Shown here piece by piece: positions 33,540 through 44,352 of a DNA stretch of 64,000 nucleotides. Where the stretch lies: NCBI GenBank assembly GCA_038380435.1, contig JAWZYU010000019.1, positions 34,621,801 through 34,685,800 on the forward strand, written 5' to 3'. The DNA is from Ryuthela nishihirai. Taxonomy: Eukaryota; Arthropoda; Arachnida; Araneae; Heptathelidae. Made by a program: the position numbers and the translations under genes. The notes under the pieces were generated by a model. It searched no databases. It was not told where the DNA came from and was given only the letters and a program-made list of their open reading frames with translations. Position 1 is the first letter of the stretch. Each line of letters opens with the position of its first letter.

Positions 33540-33935
33540 CAATTATTTATTAACCCACAGAGCGAAAATATTTTTTCTCGCACATCCGAATTGTTGTTGG
33601 AAATTCTTTTCATTAAATTATCTGTGCAGTCCATGGACACAAACTCTGATTATGTGCTATAGTGTGTTATGCAAATATGCCTTCTTGATTCAAAAGTAGA
33701 GTATCACAGGGACTCGTGAATAGTTTTTTTGCTACTTCATCAGTACCTTCTTGAATTGCTAAATTATGTTCATCTTTTGTATTTTCCTTTTGACGAAATT
33801 ATTAAACCAGAGAAGATGATGCCCTTGCTGATAGAGCATTTTTATGTTTAGCAATACTCTCATGTTCTATAAGCGATGTTTTGCCTCCAATTATGAAAGT
33901 AATATTGCACACTGAACATAAAACTGAAGTTTTTT
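33540..33935 (-). pseudogene. hAT-like transposase relic, zinc-finger end
   Basis: The minus strand contains a C2H2-like finger (CSVCN...IEHESIAKHKN; about 33830-33930) followed by further degraded coding sequence running toward 33540, where the Tc1-like element begins. With the dimerisation-domain relic at 31700-31930 on the same strand, the order fits one hAT-type gene (N-terminal zinc finger, C-terminal dimerisation domain) split by the Tc1 insertion and lacking most of the catalytic core. Confidence 0.55.
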
Positions 33936-34440
33936 TATTATTTGATGCGGGTTGTAAATAGGGAAACACTGAACATTAAAGTATTATTTAACATACATAT
34001 TTCCCTTCTCCCTTTTTAAAATCTGCCACAATTTTGAAAAAAAAAAAAGTACCTTATGAGTAATTTCCTCTTTAACTTTTGACAGTTCTCAATCGATAGC
34101 TATAAAATTAGCATACCTTCCACCAGAACGCTGGCGAAATGAAATGGGAAATTCTCCTCCGGCAGTTTTCTTCGCTGCTTTCTTTGTTCACAAGCGGAGA
34201 AAGTTTTGATAGAACGATACCAGATCTTTCACATTAACAAAGACATTCTAGGTGCTGAACCTCGCCCCATTTACAGGTTGAAACTCAATTTTTTTTAACC
34301 CAAAACAGAGTTACAAAAAGTGGGGGGAAGTGGTCCGTGTTCCAAATTTGTGACGTGTCGGTCAGGTATCTGGGGAACCACAGGGCACAGAAATCTGTTA
34401 TAACAGAGATAAAACTTACTTGCTTAGTAATTAATCAATC
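33936..34440. other. Spacer, no gene seen
   Basis: AT-rich to 34300, then a slightly GC-richer stretch. No supported coding feature. Confidence 0.35.
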
Positions 34441-34488
34441 GGCAATCCATAAGGCCGACTTTAATCAGATGTGGCCTTATGGATTGCC
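34441..34488. repeat. Perfect hairpin, 16-bp arms, 16-base loop
   Basis: ggcaatccataaggcc (34441-34456) and ggccttatggattgcc (34473-34488) are exact reverse complements. Confidence 0.97.
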
Positions 34489-34648
34489 ATTCGAGGTGGA
34501 CCCCAAGCTGACGTCACACACAGAAGAAAGACAGGTATTCTCTATTGGTGCCTGCCAGGATACTGCTATCATTATAATGATGATTCTAGCCTAAAGTTTT
34601 GAATCCCAGAACTTCGACCGAAATTTTTTATAACAATGTTACCACTGC

Positions 34649-34850
34649 AGTCCATCCCGTGGCCGAGTGGTTAGCACGCTTGGCTACTGATCTAAGGGAC
34701 CTGCGTTCGAGCCCCCGGTTAAGGCATGGATGTATATGTCGTTTTTCTGCTGAAGTCCTGCCATCCTCACAGACCTGCTACTATGGCATATCAACTGACA
34801 GGCTCCTGTCAGACCTCTATGGCAAGCAGCTGCTTGAGGGGGTGTTTTTT
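34649..34850 (+). mobile_element. SINE-B, full length, with TSD
   Basis: Best intact SINE-B: head cccgtggccgagtggttagc, gcttggctactgatctaagg, B-box-like gcgttcgagcccc, body to ggcaagcagctgcttgaggg and a T-rich end. It is bracketed by ttaccactgc at 34639-34648 and 34851-34860. Confidence 0.95.
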
Positions 34851-34860
34851 TTACCACTGC

Positions 34861-35145
34861 TATTCTGTTAGTAAATATCTGCTCATGCTTTACAGTCAGT
34901 TTAATATTTAAAAAATAATATATGAAACCGAATTCTGGTGACATTTATTGGTTGAGGACAAAGCCTTTAATCCAGGGACTGTCCCAGAAAACGGGAACAT
35001 CCTCTACTCAGTATGTCATAGAAACTTATAGCGGAGGAGAGACCACAGCAGAAGGGCAGCCCACAATCCTCTATTACCCTTAAATGCATTCTCAAATCAA
35101 AACTGCTTTCTCAAATACGTTTATAATCGTATTTTCATATGTGCT
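34861..35145. other. Spacer, no gene seen
   Basis: No feature recognised. Confidence 0.35.
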
Positions 35146-35147
35146 AG

Positions 35148-35290
35148 CAGGGCCTGATCCAAGTGGGTCATGGCATCTTTCCCCCCACCCACCCACCCGT
35201 TCCCCGAGATTCGGCCATACCAGCACATATCAGAAAACAATATCCCTGCCTTATTCGGGATTCGAACCCAGAACCTTTTACTGACGACAT
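35148..35290 (-). mobile_element. tRNA-like SINE fragment of a third type
   Basis: On the minus strand a B-box-like ggttctgggttcgaatcccg is followed by AT-poor sequence ending in a G/T-rich (complement of cacccacccaccc) tract. It matches neither SINE-A nor SINE-B closely. Confidence 0.35.
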
Positions 35291-35299
35291 TACATTTGT

Positions 35300-36640
35300 T
35301 CGCTTTATTTACAATTTATTCAACGTGCCAACTCCTTTCGAACTTTATTGTATTCATTGATAAAAGAGAAAAAAACACTGGACGATGAATTTTTTTATTT
35401 CGTAAAAGATTTAAAATACGTTTTTTTACCCACCCTGAAGGAGACAAATTTCTCGCATGAATGGATTGTTTAGGATAGTCGTTAAAAGTTTATCCTTTTT
35501 CCAATTTTATGGCTAACAGTTGAAATTAAAATAAATCTAAAATAATTCTAATATTTCATTACTACCAATTCAACCCAAAAAATTTTTGCATTTATCTATT
35601 AAAACGAAACAGTTGAAAAGCCTCTTTTAAAGAGTATATTTGCAAAACCATTCTTTCATTTGACATGCAAGACAATTTTTCCCCTCGGAATGAGATTAAT
35701 TATGTTAGGAAATGCTTCTAAATGTGAAGCCTTCATTGGTAAGGTGGGTATAAGCTAAAGGTGGGAAGGATTTGAGCCCACGTTTATGCAAAAATTCACT
35801 CGCCAACTCGTCCGCCCACGAAAATATTTTTAGGTCACATGTAGAGTTACTCTCCGACTTGCAATTCATTTTACGTAAATATATGAAAAATTTAAAACTC
35901 GAATAAGAAATGTAATCTATAAATCTGAAAGCTTTACAAGATGTATTTTTACTTTTCCTCAATTCATTACATTGGTAAAGTGTATGAGATGTACAAACGA
36001 TAAGAAAGGTGCGCATTAGTTTCATTCCATTCACGTTTCGGCTGAAAAAAACAACGCCTCCTATCGCCCACTATTATTTTCCTTCAATTTTTTTTTATTA
36101 GGGGAGGCTCTTTTTTTATCTCGTTTTAGAAAAGAAACACGGTATTTTTTTTTATTTTGTTCTCTGTAGATAATAATTTGTTTTAGTTTTTATAGATAAA
36201 AGTTATTTTTGGTGGATATATATATAGATGAAAGACTAGTATTCGTTGGAAGACTTCTGAGATGAGCTCCCGAATTTAGACCGGACCTATCTATATTTAT
36301 ACTCATACAGGTAACGACTAATTGATCATGACCTCTCTGAATGAAGGTTAAAAGACTGCAAATAAATGCAACAATGAGTGGCACGGGATGTAATGTCACG
36401 TGACTAGTGACGTTGTCACCCCCTTTACGAAGGAACGACGCTCCAATCTTATTGAAGTTTTGATATAGTTGTTTTACTGAGTATGAAAATTACTTTGTCT
36501 AAATTTTTGATGTAGTTAAATGCCTTAGTGACATTTTAGTATAATACAGTGAGTTTTAGTAATATTCAGTATTTTAAAGTATTTTAAGAAAAAAAAACTG
36601 ACAACTTTTATAAAGTTGGCAGTCACAGATTTGTCGGTTG
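35300..36640. other. AT-rich spacer, no gene seen
   Basis: The 109-codon minus-strand frame at 35705-36034 shows no domain, signal or splice context. No RNA gene or repeat recognised. Confidence 0.35.
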
Positions 36641-36654
36641 GTCAGTTTGTCGGT

Positions 36655-37340
36655 TTATGGATTTGATAAAATGTATTCCACCATATCTTTCGAACGTGAT
36701 GGGGAAACTTAATAATTTGTATGTCAAATGAAAGCTTGTGACGCGGGGAGTGTTATAAGCTATAAAAAAAAAGACCCCCATGCTTTCTTCTCCCTTAAAA
36801 AAGCGGAAATATGAAAACTATTCTCTCGCTATATCTCCAGAACACGAATGCCGAAAGTAAAAAGTATACATCAAATGAATTCTTCTGACGCTGGAAATGT
36901 CACAGCCTACGAAAAATTGACCCCCCCCCCCCAAGCTTTCAACCCGCCTAAAAAGGGGGTAAAATGTGAAAATTATCCCCCCCCCCCTGAACACGACTGC
37001 GGAAAGTAGCAAACTATGTGTCAAATGAAAGCTTGTGACGCAGAGAGTGTCTTAAGCTATAAAAAATTAACCACATGCTCTCTTCCCCCTCTAAAAAACG
37101 GGACATGTGAAAGTCGTTCTACTATATCTTCCGAACTCGAGGGCCTACAATTAAGAGTTAGGTGTCAAATAAAGCTCATATAATGACCGCCGTATACTAT
37201 TTCGAATTTTGCCCCCTCTGAATTCCCCTTCTGATAAAAGGGGGGAGGATTTTCGCGGGGTTCGACATTAATATCCGAAATTAAAGTTTGTGGCGTCTCC
37301 AATGTCATGGACTACCTAAAACATGACCCCAAAAGGGAGA
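36655..37340 (+). repeat. Degenerate tandem repeat, unit about 150 bp
   Basis: Recurring block order: tatatctt.cgaacacga, gtcaaatgaaagcttgtgac, gcagagagtgt..taagctat, aaaaattgaccccc, ctttctt.cccc.taaaaa. Four to five units are present; C-runs have expanded in the middle ones. Confidence 0.75.
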
Positions 37341-37406
37341 GAAATGTTTATGAGCCATATATCAAATAAAAGGTTTTGAAGGTAGATATTTTAGTGACAA
37401 AAAACT

Positions 37407-37684
37407 AAATTAATTAAAAATTTTTAAAAATACATATCTTCCTATATGGGTCTAAAAAGTAGAAAATAAACCTAAAGCTTGTCATTGGTGCAATCAGTCA
37501 TTGAGTTCGTATTCACTTCAAAGGAAGATAGGGCACCAATTTATTTACACAACAAGATTGCCGTCACTTTTTCTTTTAAAATGAATTCGACCTCAATGAC
37601 TGATTGCATCGTCCATGTGCTTTATTTTCTGCTTTTTAGAGCCTTATAAGAAGATAGGCATTTTTAAAATTTTTTAATTTATTT
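37407..37684. repeat. Foldback, arms about 105 bp, loop about 65 bp
   Basis: 37407-37515 (aaattaattaaaaatt ... gtcattgagttcgtattca) is the imperfect reverse complement of 37580-37684 (atgaattcgacctcaatgac ... aattttttaattt). It may be a small foldback or MITE. No TSD was identified. Confidence 0.85.
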
Positions 37685-37969
37685 ACATTTTTTTCTCTAT
37701 TCGATCGAAACCCAGAGTTCTATTTGAGAATTAATGCTTTTACCTGAATGGTAATAATTTTGCAATTGTTTTCTTATTCTTAAGGTTATTCTTATGCATT
37801 TGGGCAACTTCACGCAAATATTTTCGCTGGGCAGTTCAATATCGTATTTAAAATACAATTTATGAAACTGGGAGCGCAAAATACCTTTTTAATGATAAGT
37901 TTACAAGATTGTACAGCAAAATTTTACATTCGTACTACAAATATGCTATCTAGCTGAAATTCGCAACCA
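37685..37969. other. AT-rich spacer
   Basis: No feature recognised. Confidence 0.35.
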
Positions 37970-37980
37970 CCATTCAAATA

Positions 37981-38364
37981 GGGGCGGGGGTGGCTCAGTC
38001 GGTAGCGCGCCAGGCTCGTAATCTGTAATTCCCAGGTTCGAGTCCCAGCTGGGTCAGCGTTGAGATTTATCTCCGCAAAATTCCTCGCCTTGCCCACGGT
38101 CAGTAGGGGATACCGATGGGCTTGGAAAGGCCGCCGTCCGTTGGATGGGACGTTAAGCCGTGGCCCCGTGTGCGGGAGAGCCATACCCTGTGCACGTTAA
38201 AGAACACGCTGGATGGCCTTGACGGGAGGCTACCATCTGTCTCCCAACAGCTATTACAGTGGGTCCCCTTCCCCAACCTTCTCTGAGCCTTCGGGGTCCA
38301 TGTGACCTGGCCATTTAGCCCATGGTGTGCAAAAAAGTGCCGCTCAGAGGTAAAACAACCCAAC
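37981..38364 (+). mobile_element. SINE-A, full length, young, with TSD
   Basis: ggggcgggggtggctcagtc to gtaaaacaacccaac, bracketed by ccattcaaata (37970-37980 and 38365-38375). The A box, B box (ggttcgagtcccagctggg) and the gtgcacgttaaagaacac block are all intact. Confidence 0.97.
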
Positions 38365-38375
38365 CCATTCAAATA

Positions 38376-39040
38376 GGGTTTGATTACGTACTGATATTGT
38401 CACACCTAGTTTCAGTTACAGAGCACTTAATGATTTAAAAAAAGTTAGTGGGAATTCACATATTTTGTTATAACAAAAAAAGCTGTATAATTTATTTTTT
38501 ACTTTCGTTGATTTTTGTTTGTATGTTTTTATCAACTACAATTGGATTGTGATCGGTTGTAGACATGATAATTAAATTATTTTATAATGTAATCAGCTGT
38601 AAATTTTTCTATGCTATAAGAGATATAAGCTGCTCTAAATCAGTTTATTTATTTATTTATTCAAAATATATTGGTGCAATTTAGTTGTAAAATAACATAT
38701 TTCGTTCAAAATCAATTTAAATCTTTGCTATACTTGATTGCTTCAAATGCTCAACTAACTATAATTAACATCAAAATTAAGCAATTAAAAATTCTGGACA
38801 AAGACACAAAAATCGTGTAATTTCTATAAACTGCGGTAATTTGTTTAAAATTCAATATATTATCAGTTAAAAATATTTCATTTCATGCTGCAAATGAACA
38901 ACAGACATGCAAAGTGTTTGTTTTTTATTTTTATTTAAATTCGATTTTTGTGCATGATAATATCACCTGATTGCCTTACGCAGAGTAAATTTAATTAGGA
39001 TAGCATATAAGTATTTTAAAGATTATTTAAAAGAAAATTA
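38376..39040. other. AT-rich spacer, no gene seen
   Basis: Contains a short tttatttatttat run near 38645. Otherwise featureless. Confidence 0.35.
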
Positions 39041-39041
39041 T

Positions 39042-39186
39042 CCCCTCAAGCAGCTGATTACCACAATAGTAGAAGGTGTGAGGATCTCAGCAGAAAGGCA
39101 ATACAAAGATCCATACCTTACCTGGGACTCGAATCCAGGTTTCGTTGATCAGTAGCCAAGCGCGCTAACCATTCGGCCACGGGACG
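39042..39186 (-). mobile_element. SINE-B with internal deletion
   Basis: Complement of the SINE-B end (cccctcaagcagctg) and of the head (gactcgaatccaggt, gatcagtagccaagcgcgct, aaccattcggccacgggac). The central ctgacaggctcctgtcag block is deleted. Confidence 0.88.
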
Positions 39187-39555
39187 GCGATGATTATCTT
39201 ACGGAATCCTAAATTAGAAGAACAAAATATACACCCGAAAAGTGGTTCAAGTCCTTTCCAGTTCAGTCTTTTGGCCACACCTTTATTTTTTTCTGGATGC
39301 GAGCCTAAATATAACACATACATGAAATATCCAAAAAAAAAAAATTCATGTTTGAATGTGTCACATCATGAGAGATGTACATAACGTAATGTGCATCTCG
39401 AAATTTCGATTAAGGCGTCTCTGATTAAATAATATCTGGGAATAAGATCTGTCCCCTTTTCTTGTGTCTGAAATATAGTTTGTCCATTTTTCGTATGAAT
39501 GAAATATAGTAGCCCTATCCAGGGATATTCCCAGGATTTAATTTCGGGACGGAAG
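39187..39555. other. AT-rich spacer
   Basis: No feature recognised. Confidence 0.35.
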
Positions 39556-39559
39556 GGGG

Positions 39560-39895
39560 AGGGGGTCCCAGAATCTCAGAATTTAGTTTCGGGAGGGGGG
39601 AGGAGGAGAGATTTGAGAATAAGAATTGAGTATTGGGTTTCGCATTACTAAAACGTTCCCCCTAACACGAAAGGTTAAAATAGTATTTCTATATGAAATA
39701 ACATTTTATACTTGTTTTTAAATCTATTTTTAGTGGTAGACAAGTTTGAAATTTCGTATGAAAATACCGGATGTTTGGATGTCTATTCCCCCTCCCCCAC
39801 TCCTGGGTGTCTTTTTAGTGGTAGACAAGTTTGAAATTTCGTATGAAAATACCGGATGTTTGGATGTCTATTTCCCCCTCCCCCACCCCTGGCCC
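39560..39895 (+). repeat. Dispersed repeat copy 2 with 85-bp tandem duplication
   Basis: Resembles 18410-18665 in block order. Its right end (ttagtggtagacaagtttg ... ccctcccccac.cctgg) is duplicated in tandem at about 39730-39814 and 39815-39895, nearly identically. Confidence 0.8.
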
Positions 39896-40059
39896 TAGCA
39901 ATGGAGGTTCTTGTGACCTGGACACTTTGGACATTAAGCAGAAGAGAAAGTGACGCACCAAGCCGATCTGTCAAATACGAATTCCAGTTGTCAAACTGCA
40001 AATATGGTTTCGTTTTATTTTCAGAGGAGACATTTCACTTGTCAATCAGTTGGTAGGTA

Positions 40060-40465
40060 GTGCATGAGAGCGTGGAGCCAATGTCCTTGCAAAGCTGACC
40101 ACCTTAGCCCACACACTGCCACCCACCTTGAACTTCACTCCTTCAACTCAAGGCCGTCATTTCTTCTTCTTTTTCTCTGCCCTCCTTCCTGTGGCCCTTT
40201 CGTTCCATCTTTCTCTCTCACACACAAGAAGCCGTTGCTTCTTCGTCCACAATGGGACAAGTGTCTTTGTCTTCCTCGGGAACGGTTGACCTTTTTCGTT
40301 TGTGCGGGCACAAGATTAGATAGCGGTGGCGGATCGCATTTGATTATACAGGTGCGAGCCACCACGTCATTGCATGACGCAGGAAAGCTCCTTTCCGCGA
40401 AGCTTGGGAGGTCAAGTGAAGGAGCACGCATGCGTAATCCCCCTTCAGTTAACATGCGTCCTTTT
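40060..40465. promoter_or_regulatory. GC-rich island, possible promoter or exon
   Basis: About 400 bp of GC-richer DNA with long open frames on both strands (135 codons on +, 106 on -), neither with a recognisable domain. It contains gtgcgagccaccacgtcatt and tgcatgacgcagg, CRE-like words. Pyrimidine-rich tracts (ttcttcttctttttctctgc) could be splice-acceptor-like. Function unknown. Confidence 0.3.
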
Positions 40466-40713
40466 GAGTAGCAAATGGGAATAATTACAAGAATTTTGGT
40501 AGTTAATAGGTTCTAGTTTCAGGGGAATACATTCTTTAGCTAAGGTATCGAAAACGGATGTTCAACATCATTATCTGTTATTAGTTCTACAAAGCATAGA
40601 ATCGATTTCTGTGTTCAATGAGAATGTGAAGTGTGGACGCTCATTAGTTGAAACTGAGCCATCTGTTGAATAAATTCTTTTTGAAAGGGCATTGACTGCG
40701 AGAGTGGTTAGGG

Positions 40714-41098
40714 TTGGGTTGTTTTACCTCTGAGCGGCACTTTTTTGCACACCATGGGCTAAATGGCCAGGTCACATGGACCCCGAAGGCTCAGAGAAGG
40801 TTGGGGGAGGGGACCCACTGGAACAGCTGTTGGAAGACAGATGGTAGCCTCCCGTCAAGGCCATCCAGCGTGTTCTTTAACGTGCACAGGGTATGGTTCT
40901 CCCGCACACGGGGCCATGGTTTAACGTCCCATCCGACGGACGGCGGCCTTTCCAAGCCCATCGGTGTCCCCTACTGACCGTGGGCAGGGCGGGGAATTTT
41001 GCAGAGATAAATCTCAACGCTGACCCAGCTGGAACTCGAACCTGGGAACTACAGATTACGAGCCTGGCGCGCTACCGACTGAGCCATCCCCGCCCCCA
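40714..41098 (-). mobile_element. SINE-A, full length, young, with TSD
   Basis: Bracketed by agtggttaggg at 40703-40713 and 41099-41109. Tail complement ttgggttgttttacctctg; head complement ctcgaacctgggaactac and gactgagccatccccgccc. Confidence 0.97.
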
Positions 41099-41109
41099 AG
41101 TGGTTAGGG

Positions 41110-41755
41110 AGTTTGTGTCAGCAGGCAACTTTGTGTATTGTTATATCTCAGGCAGTGGTCAGCTTTGACTTCGGTCTTAATAAAGTACTTGAATGAGAAA
41201 GCATGTACAAACTAGGAGTGGTTTCTACAACCCTTTTCTGTCTTATATGCTGCAAATCAAAAGAAAAATCCAGGATGTGGTTGCATTGTTAAAAAATTTG
41301 TATGTTTAAGTTTAATGAATCAAAAAGGATTCTTATTTTACATATTCTTAGTTTAATTTCTTAAATCAAGTTAAAGATAAAAAGCAAATTATAAATCATA
41401 GCATATAGAAAAACAAACCATTCTGGAAAAATACCAAACCAAATCGTAAAAATGATATTTTTCAAAGGTTGCCTTTTTTTTTTCTCTTTTTGAAACAAAT
41501 GATCAGATCTTTTAAAACAGTTTGCAACATTAATGGCAAACCTAATATTGGCAGATCAGAAAGAGAATGTTAAGTGCATAAGCATACCATGAAATTTGCT
41601 TGTCGGCGGTACACCTTCTGTCTACTCATATGTCGATCAGTATCTAGGGACGAGAGAAACGGAGGCGAGAAAAAGGATAAATGCATAACAATAAAGTCCA
41701 TATTTCGCAAAATTATTTAAAAAAAACAGTAGAAAAGCGGACTGAATTGTTTATC
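41110..41755. other. Spacer with part of a dispersed repeat
   Basis: 41155-41270 shares word order with 59265-59385 (gtggtcagctttgacttc, gtcttaataaagta, aggagtggtttct, gcaaatcaaaag). Otherwise AT-rich with no gene. Confidence 0.4.
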
Positions 41756-41759
41756 TCTG

Positions 41760-42046
41760 GGTTGGGTTGTTTTACCTCTGAGCGGCACTTTTTTTGCACA
41801 CCATAGGCTAAATGGCCAGGTCACAAGGACCCCGAAGGCTCAGAGAAGGTTAGGGGAGAGGATCCACTAGAACAGTTGGGAGACAGATGGTAGCCTCCCG
41901 TCAAGGCCATCCCGCGTGTTCTTTAACGTGCACAGGGTATGGTTCTCCCGCACACGGGGTCACAGCTTGACGTCCCATGCGACGGACGGCGGCCTTTCCA
42001 AGCTCATCGGTGTCCCCTACTGACCGTGGGCAGGGCGGGGAGTTTC
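41760..42046 (-). mobile_element. SINE-A, head-truncated
   Basis: ggttgggttgttttacc to gaccgtgggcagggcgggg, stopping before the head. A second, older SINE-A follows at once in the same orientation. Confidence 0.93.
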
Positions 42047-42319
42047 GTGGTTGTTTACCTCTTAGTAACTCTGTTATGCACACAATAGGCTAAATGGTCA
42101 GGTTATAAGACGCCAAAGGATCAGAGTAGGTTGTTGAAGGAAATTCACTGTACAGCTGTTAGATGACAGATAGTAGCATCCCATCAAGTGCCACTCAGTG
42201 GGTTCTTTAACGTGTACAGAGTATCGCTCTCGTGAACATGTGCAGATAATTTGGCTTTCATGAATGTGGAGCTATGGCTTAATATCCCATCTAACGAACA
42301 GCGTCCTATCCAGTATCGG
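42047..42319 (-). mobile_element. SINE-A, old, head-truncated
   Basis: tggttgtttacctcttag, aataggctaaatggtcagg, gtacagctgttagatgac, ttctttaacgtgtacagag, then catctaacgaacagcg. A 40-bp insertion interrupts it around 42235-42270. Confidence 0.8.
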
Positions 42320-42760
42320 TAGAGCCCTGCGCGATAGCAGAAATTCTATCAATATCACGGTATATTAGCTATTTAGTAACCGTCGAGGTTTCGCACATAA
42401 ATAAAAAAATAAATACCCCCTGAGATCTGATATACGTGTGCGGTCAAACGAAATCAGTCTAATGTTTCATTACTGACTAAAAATTAATTGAAAAATATAC
42501 TGCGATAAAAAAAAGCCTTATCCTACTGTGTTTTACTTTTTAAAGAGAGTACTTTTTAAAGAGAGATTAGTTTTTATATAGATTCAATATTGATCTAAAT
42601 ATCAATATTTAATTTTCAAATCATTTTTTTTTTCATTATCTCAAGTAGTTTTTTTTTAACTCATATCAGCTATCAATAATATTTGGCCTTATTTCTACAG
42701 ATTTTATCTGCTATCCGCGTTAACATAATAAATTTCTTTTACCCGCAGTTCTATCTAGTC
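42320..42760. other. AT-rich spacer
   Basis: aaataaataccccctgagat at 42404-42425 may be the extreme end of a SINE-B. No gene seen. Confidence 0.35.
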
Positions 42761-42761
42761 T

Positions 42762-43036
42762 TCTCGTCTCACGGTCAACAGGAGACATCGATTGGCTTGG
42801 AAAAGCCGCCGTCCGTCAGATGCGAGGTAAAGACGTGGGCGGTGTGTGGGAGAGATATACCCTGTGCACGCTGAAGAATACGCTAGATGGCCTTGACGGG
42901 ATGCTACCATCTCTCTTCTAACAACTATCCAGTGGGTCCCCTTCCACCAACCTTCTCTGAGCCCTCGGGGTCCTTGTGACCTGACCATTTAGTCCATTGA
43001 GTGCAAAAAAAAGCCGCTCAGAGGTAAAACAGTCCA
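42762..43036 (+). mobile_element. SINE-A, head-truncated
   Basis: cacggtcaacaggagacatc, gcttggaaaagccgccgtc, accctgtgcacgctgaag through gaggtaaaacagtcc. Confidence 0.9.
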
Positions 43037-43939
43037 CCTTCCCCTCTCCTTATTTTCCAGATTCGAACCTGCTCAAATATAAAACATGTATATCAAAAAA
43101 AGAAACATTTTTGCGTTTTCGATGATGTGATTCACGATTTCATTAAATGATTTTTGAAGAAGGACAATCCCAGTGCTCCCCCTTTATTTCCTGAGGATGT
43201 TGATTTTGTTTCTTTATCTTAAAACGATAAGTAAAGCTCAGATGAAAAGAGAAACGCCATCAATGATTAAGAAAGAGGAGGTCAATAGTGAAATAAGAAA
43301 GATAATGTGGCGTTGACGGTAATGCCACAGAGAAAGCACTTTTGGCGGTATAGCGCTATTAACTTTCTAAACTTTCTGGAGTCTATAACAAAACGCATAT
43401 TAGGTTCAATTCCCAATCTCAAACGCGCTATAGAAACGTGTAAGAGATTCACCCCAGAAGCCCAATATAACCCACAGAACAAAGGAAATTTGTAAAAGTG
43501 CTGAATCATGCCCAAATCTTTTGGTTAACACCGCCAGATTCGAGCTGAAAATAGGAAATCCCACAAATTCAACCTAGCGACAAGTCTAGGATAAAAACAA
43601 AACAAAAAGAAGAAGCTAAACAACGTCATAAAATGGCAGAATTAAATCCGCTGCGAGCTCAGAGAGTCACGAATTATAAAAAAGCTCTAAAAAAGTCACA
43701 AAAGTACACAAATTTTCCAAAAACAAAAATAATGCCTAAAATAATTTAAAAAGTGCCTTTAATAACCCAAAAAATTCCCAAAAAATACATAAAAGGCCCA
43801 TAGTAAAAAAAATTAACAAACCAAAGAAAAAAATCTAAATAAAACCATTACCAACAAAGGAGATGACCTTGCAACAACCTAGATCTTGTGCTTTAATCAG
43901 CTGAACAAACTCCGTTTGCTTTGAGGTAAACTTGGTTCT
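43037..43939. other. AT-rich spacer, no gene seen
   Basis: Includes an A-rich, low-complexity stretch at 43590-43830. The short frames are chance. Confidence 0.35.
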
Positions 43940-43951
43940 TCTTAATGATTT

Positions 43952-44340
43952 GGGGCGGGAGTGGCTCAGTCGGTAGCGCGCCAGGCTCGTAATCTGTAGT
44001 TCCCAGGTTCGAGTCCCAGCTGGGTCAGCGTTGAGATTTATCTCCGCAAAATTCCCCGCCCTGCCCACGGTCAGTAGGGGACACCGATGGGTTTGGAAAG
44101 GCCGCCGTCCGTCGGATGGGACGTTAAGCCGTGGCCCCGTGTGCGGGAGAGCCATACCCTGTGCACGTTAAAGAACACGCTGGATGGCCTTGCCGGGAGG
44201 CTACCATCTGTCTTCCAACAGCTGTTCCAGTGGGTCCCCTCCCCCAACCTTCTCTGAGCCTTCGGGGTCCATGTGACCTGGCCATTTAGCCCATGGTGTG
44301 CAAAAAAGTGCCGCTCAGAGGTAAAACAAACCAAACCAAA
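43952..44340 (+). mobile_element. SINE-A, full length, young, with TSD
   Basis: ggggcgggagtggctcagtc to gtaaaacaaaccaaaccaaa, bracketed by tcttaatgattt at 43940-43951 and 44341-44352. The variable tail (caaaccaaaccaaa) shows that SINE-A ends in short tandem repeats rather than poly(A). Confidence 0.97.
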
Positions 44341-44352
44341 TCTTAATGATTT

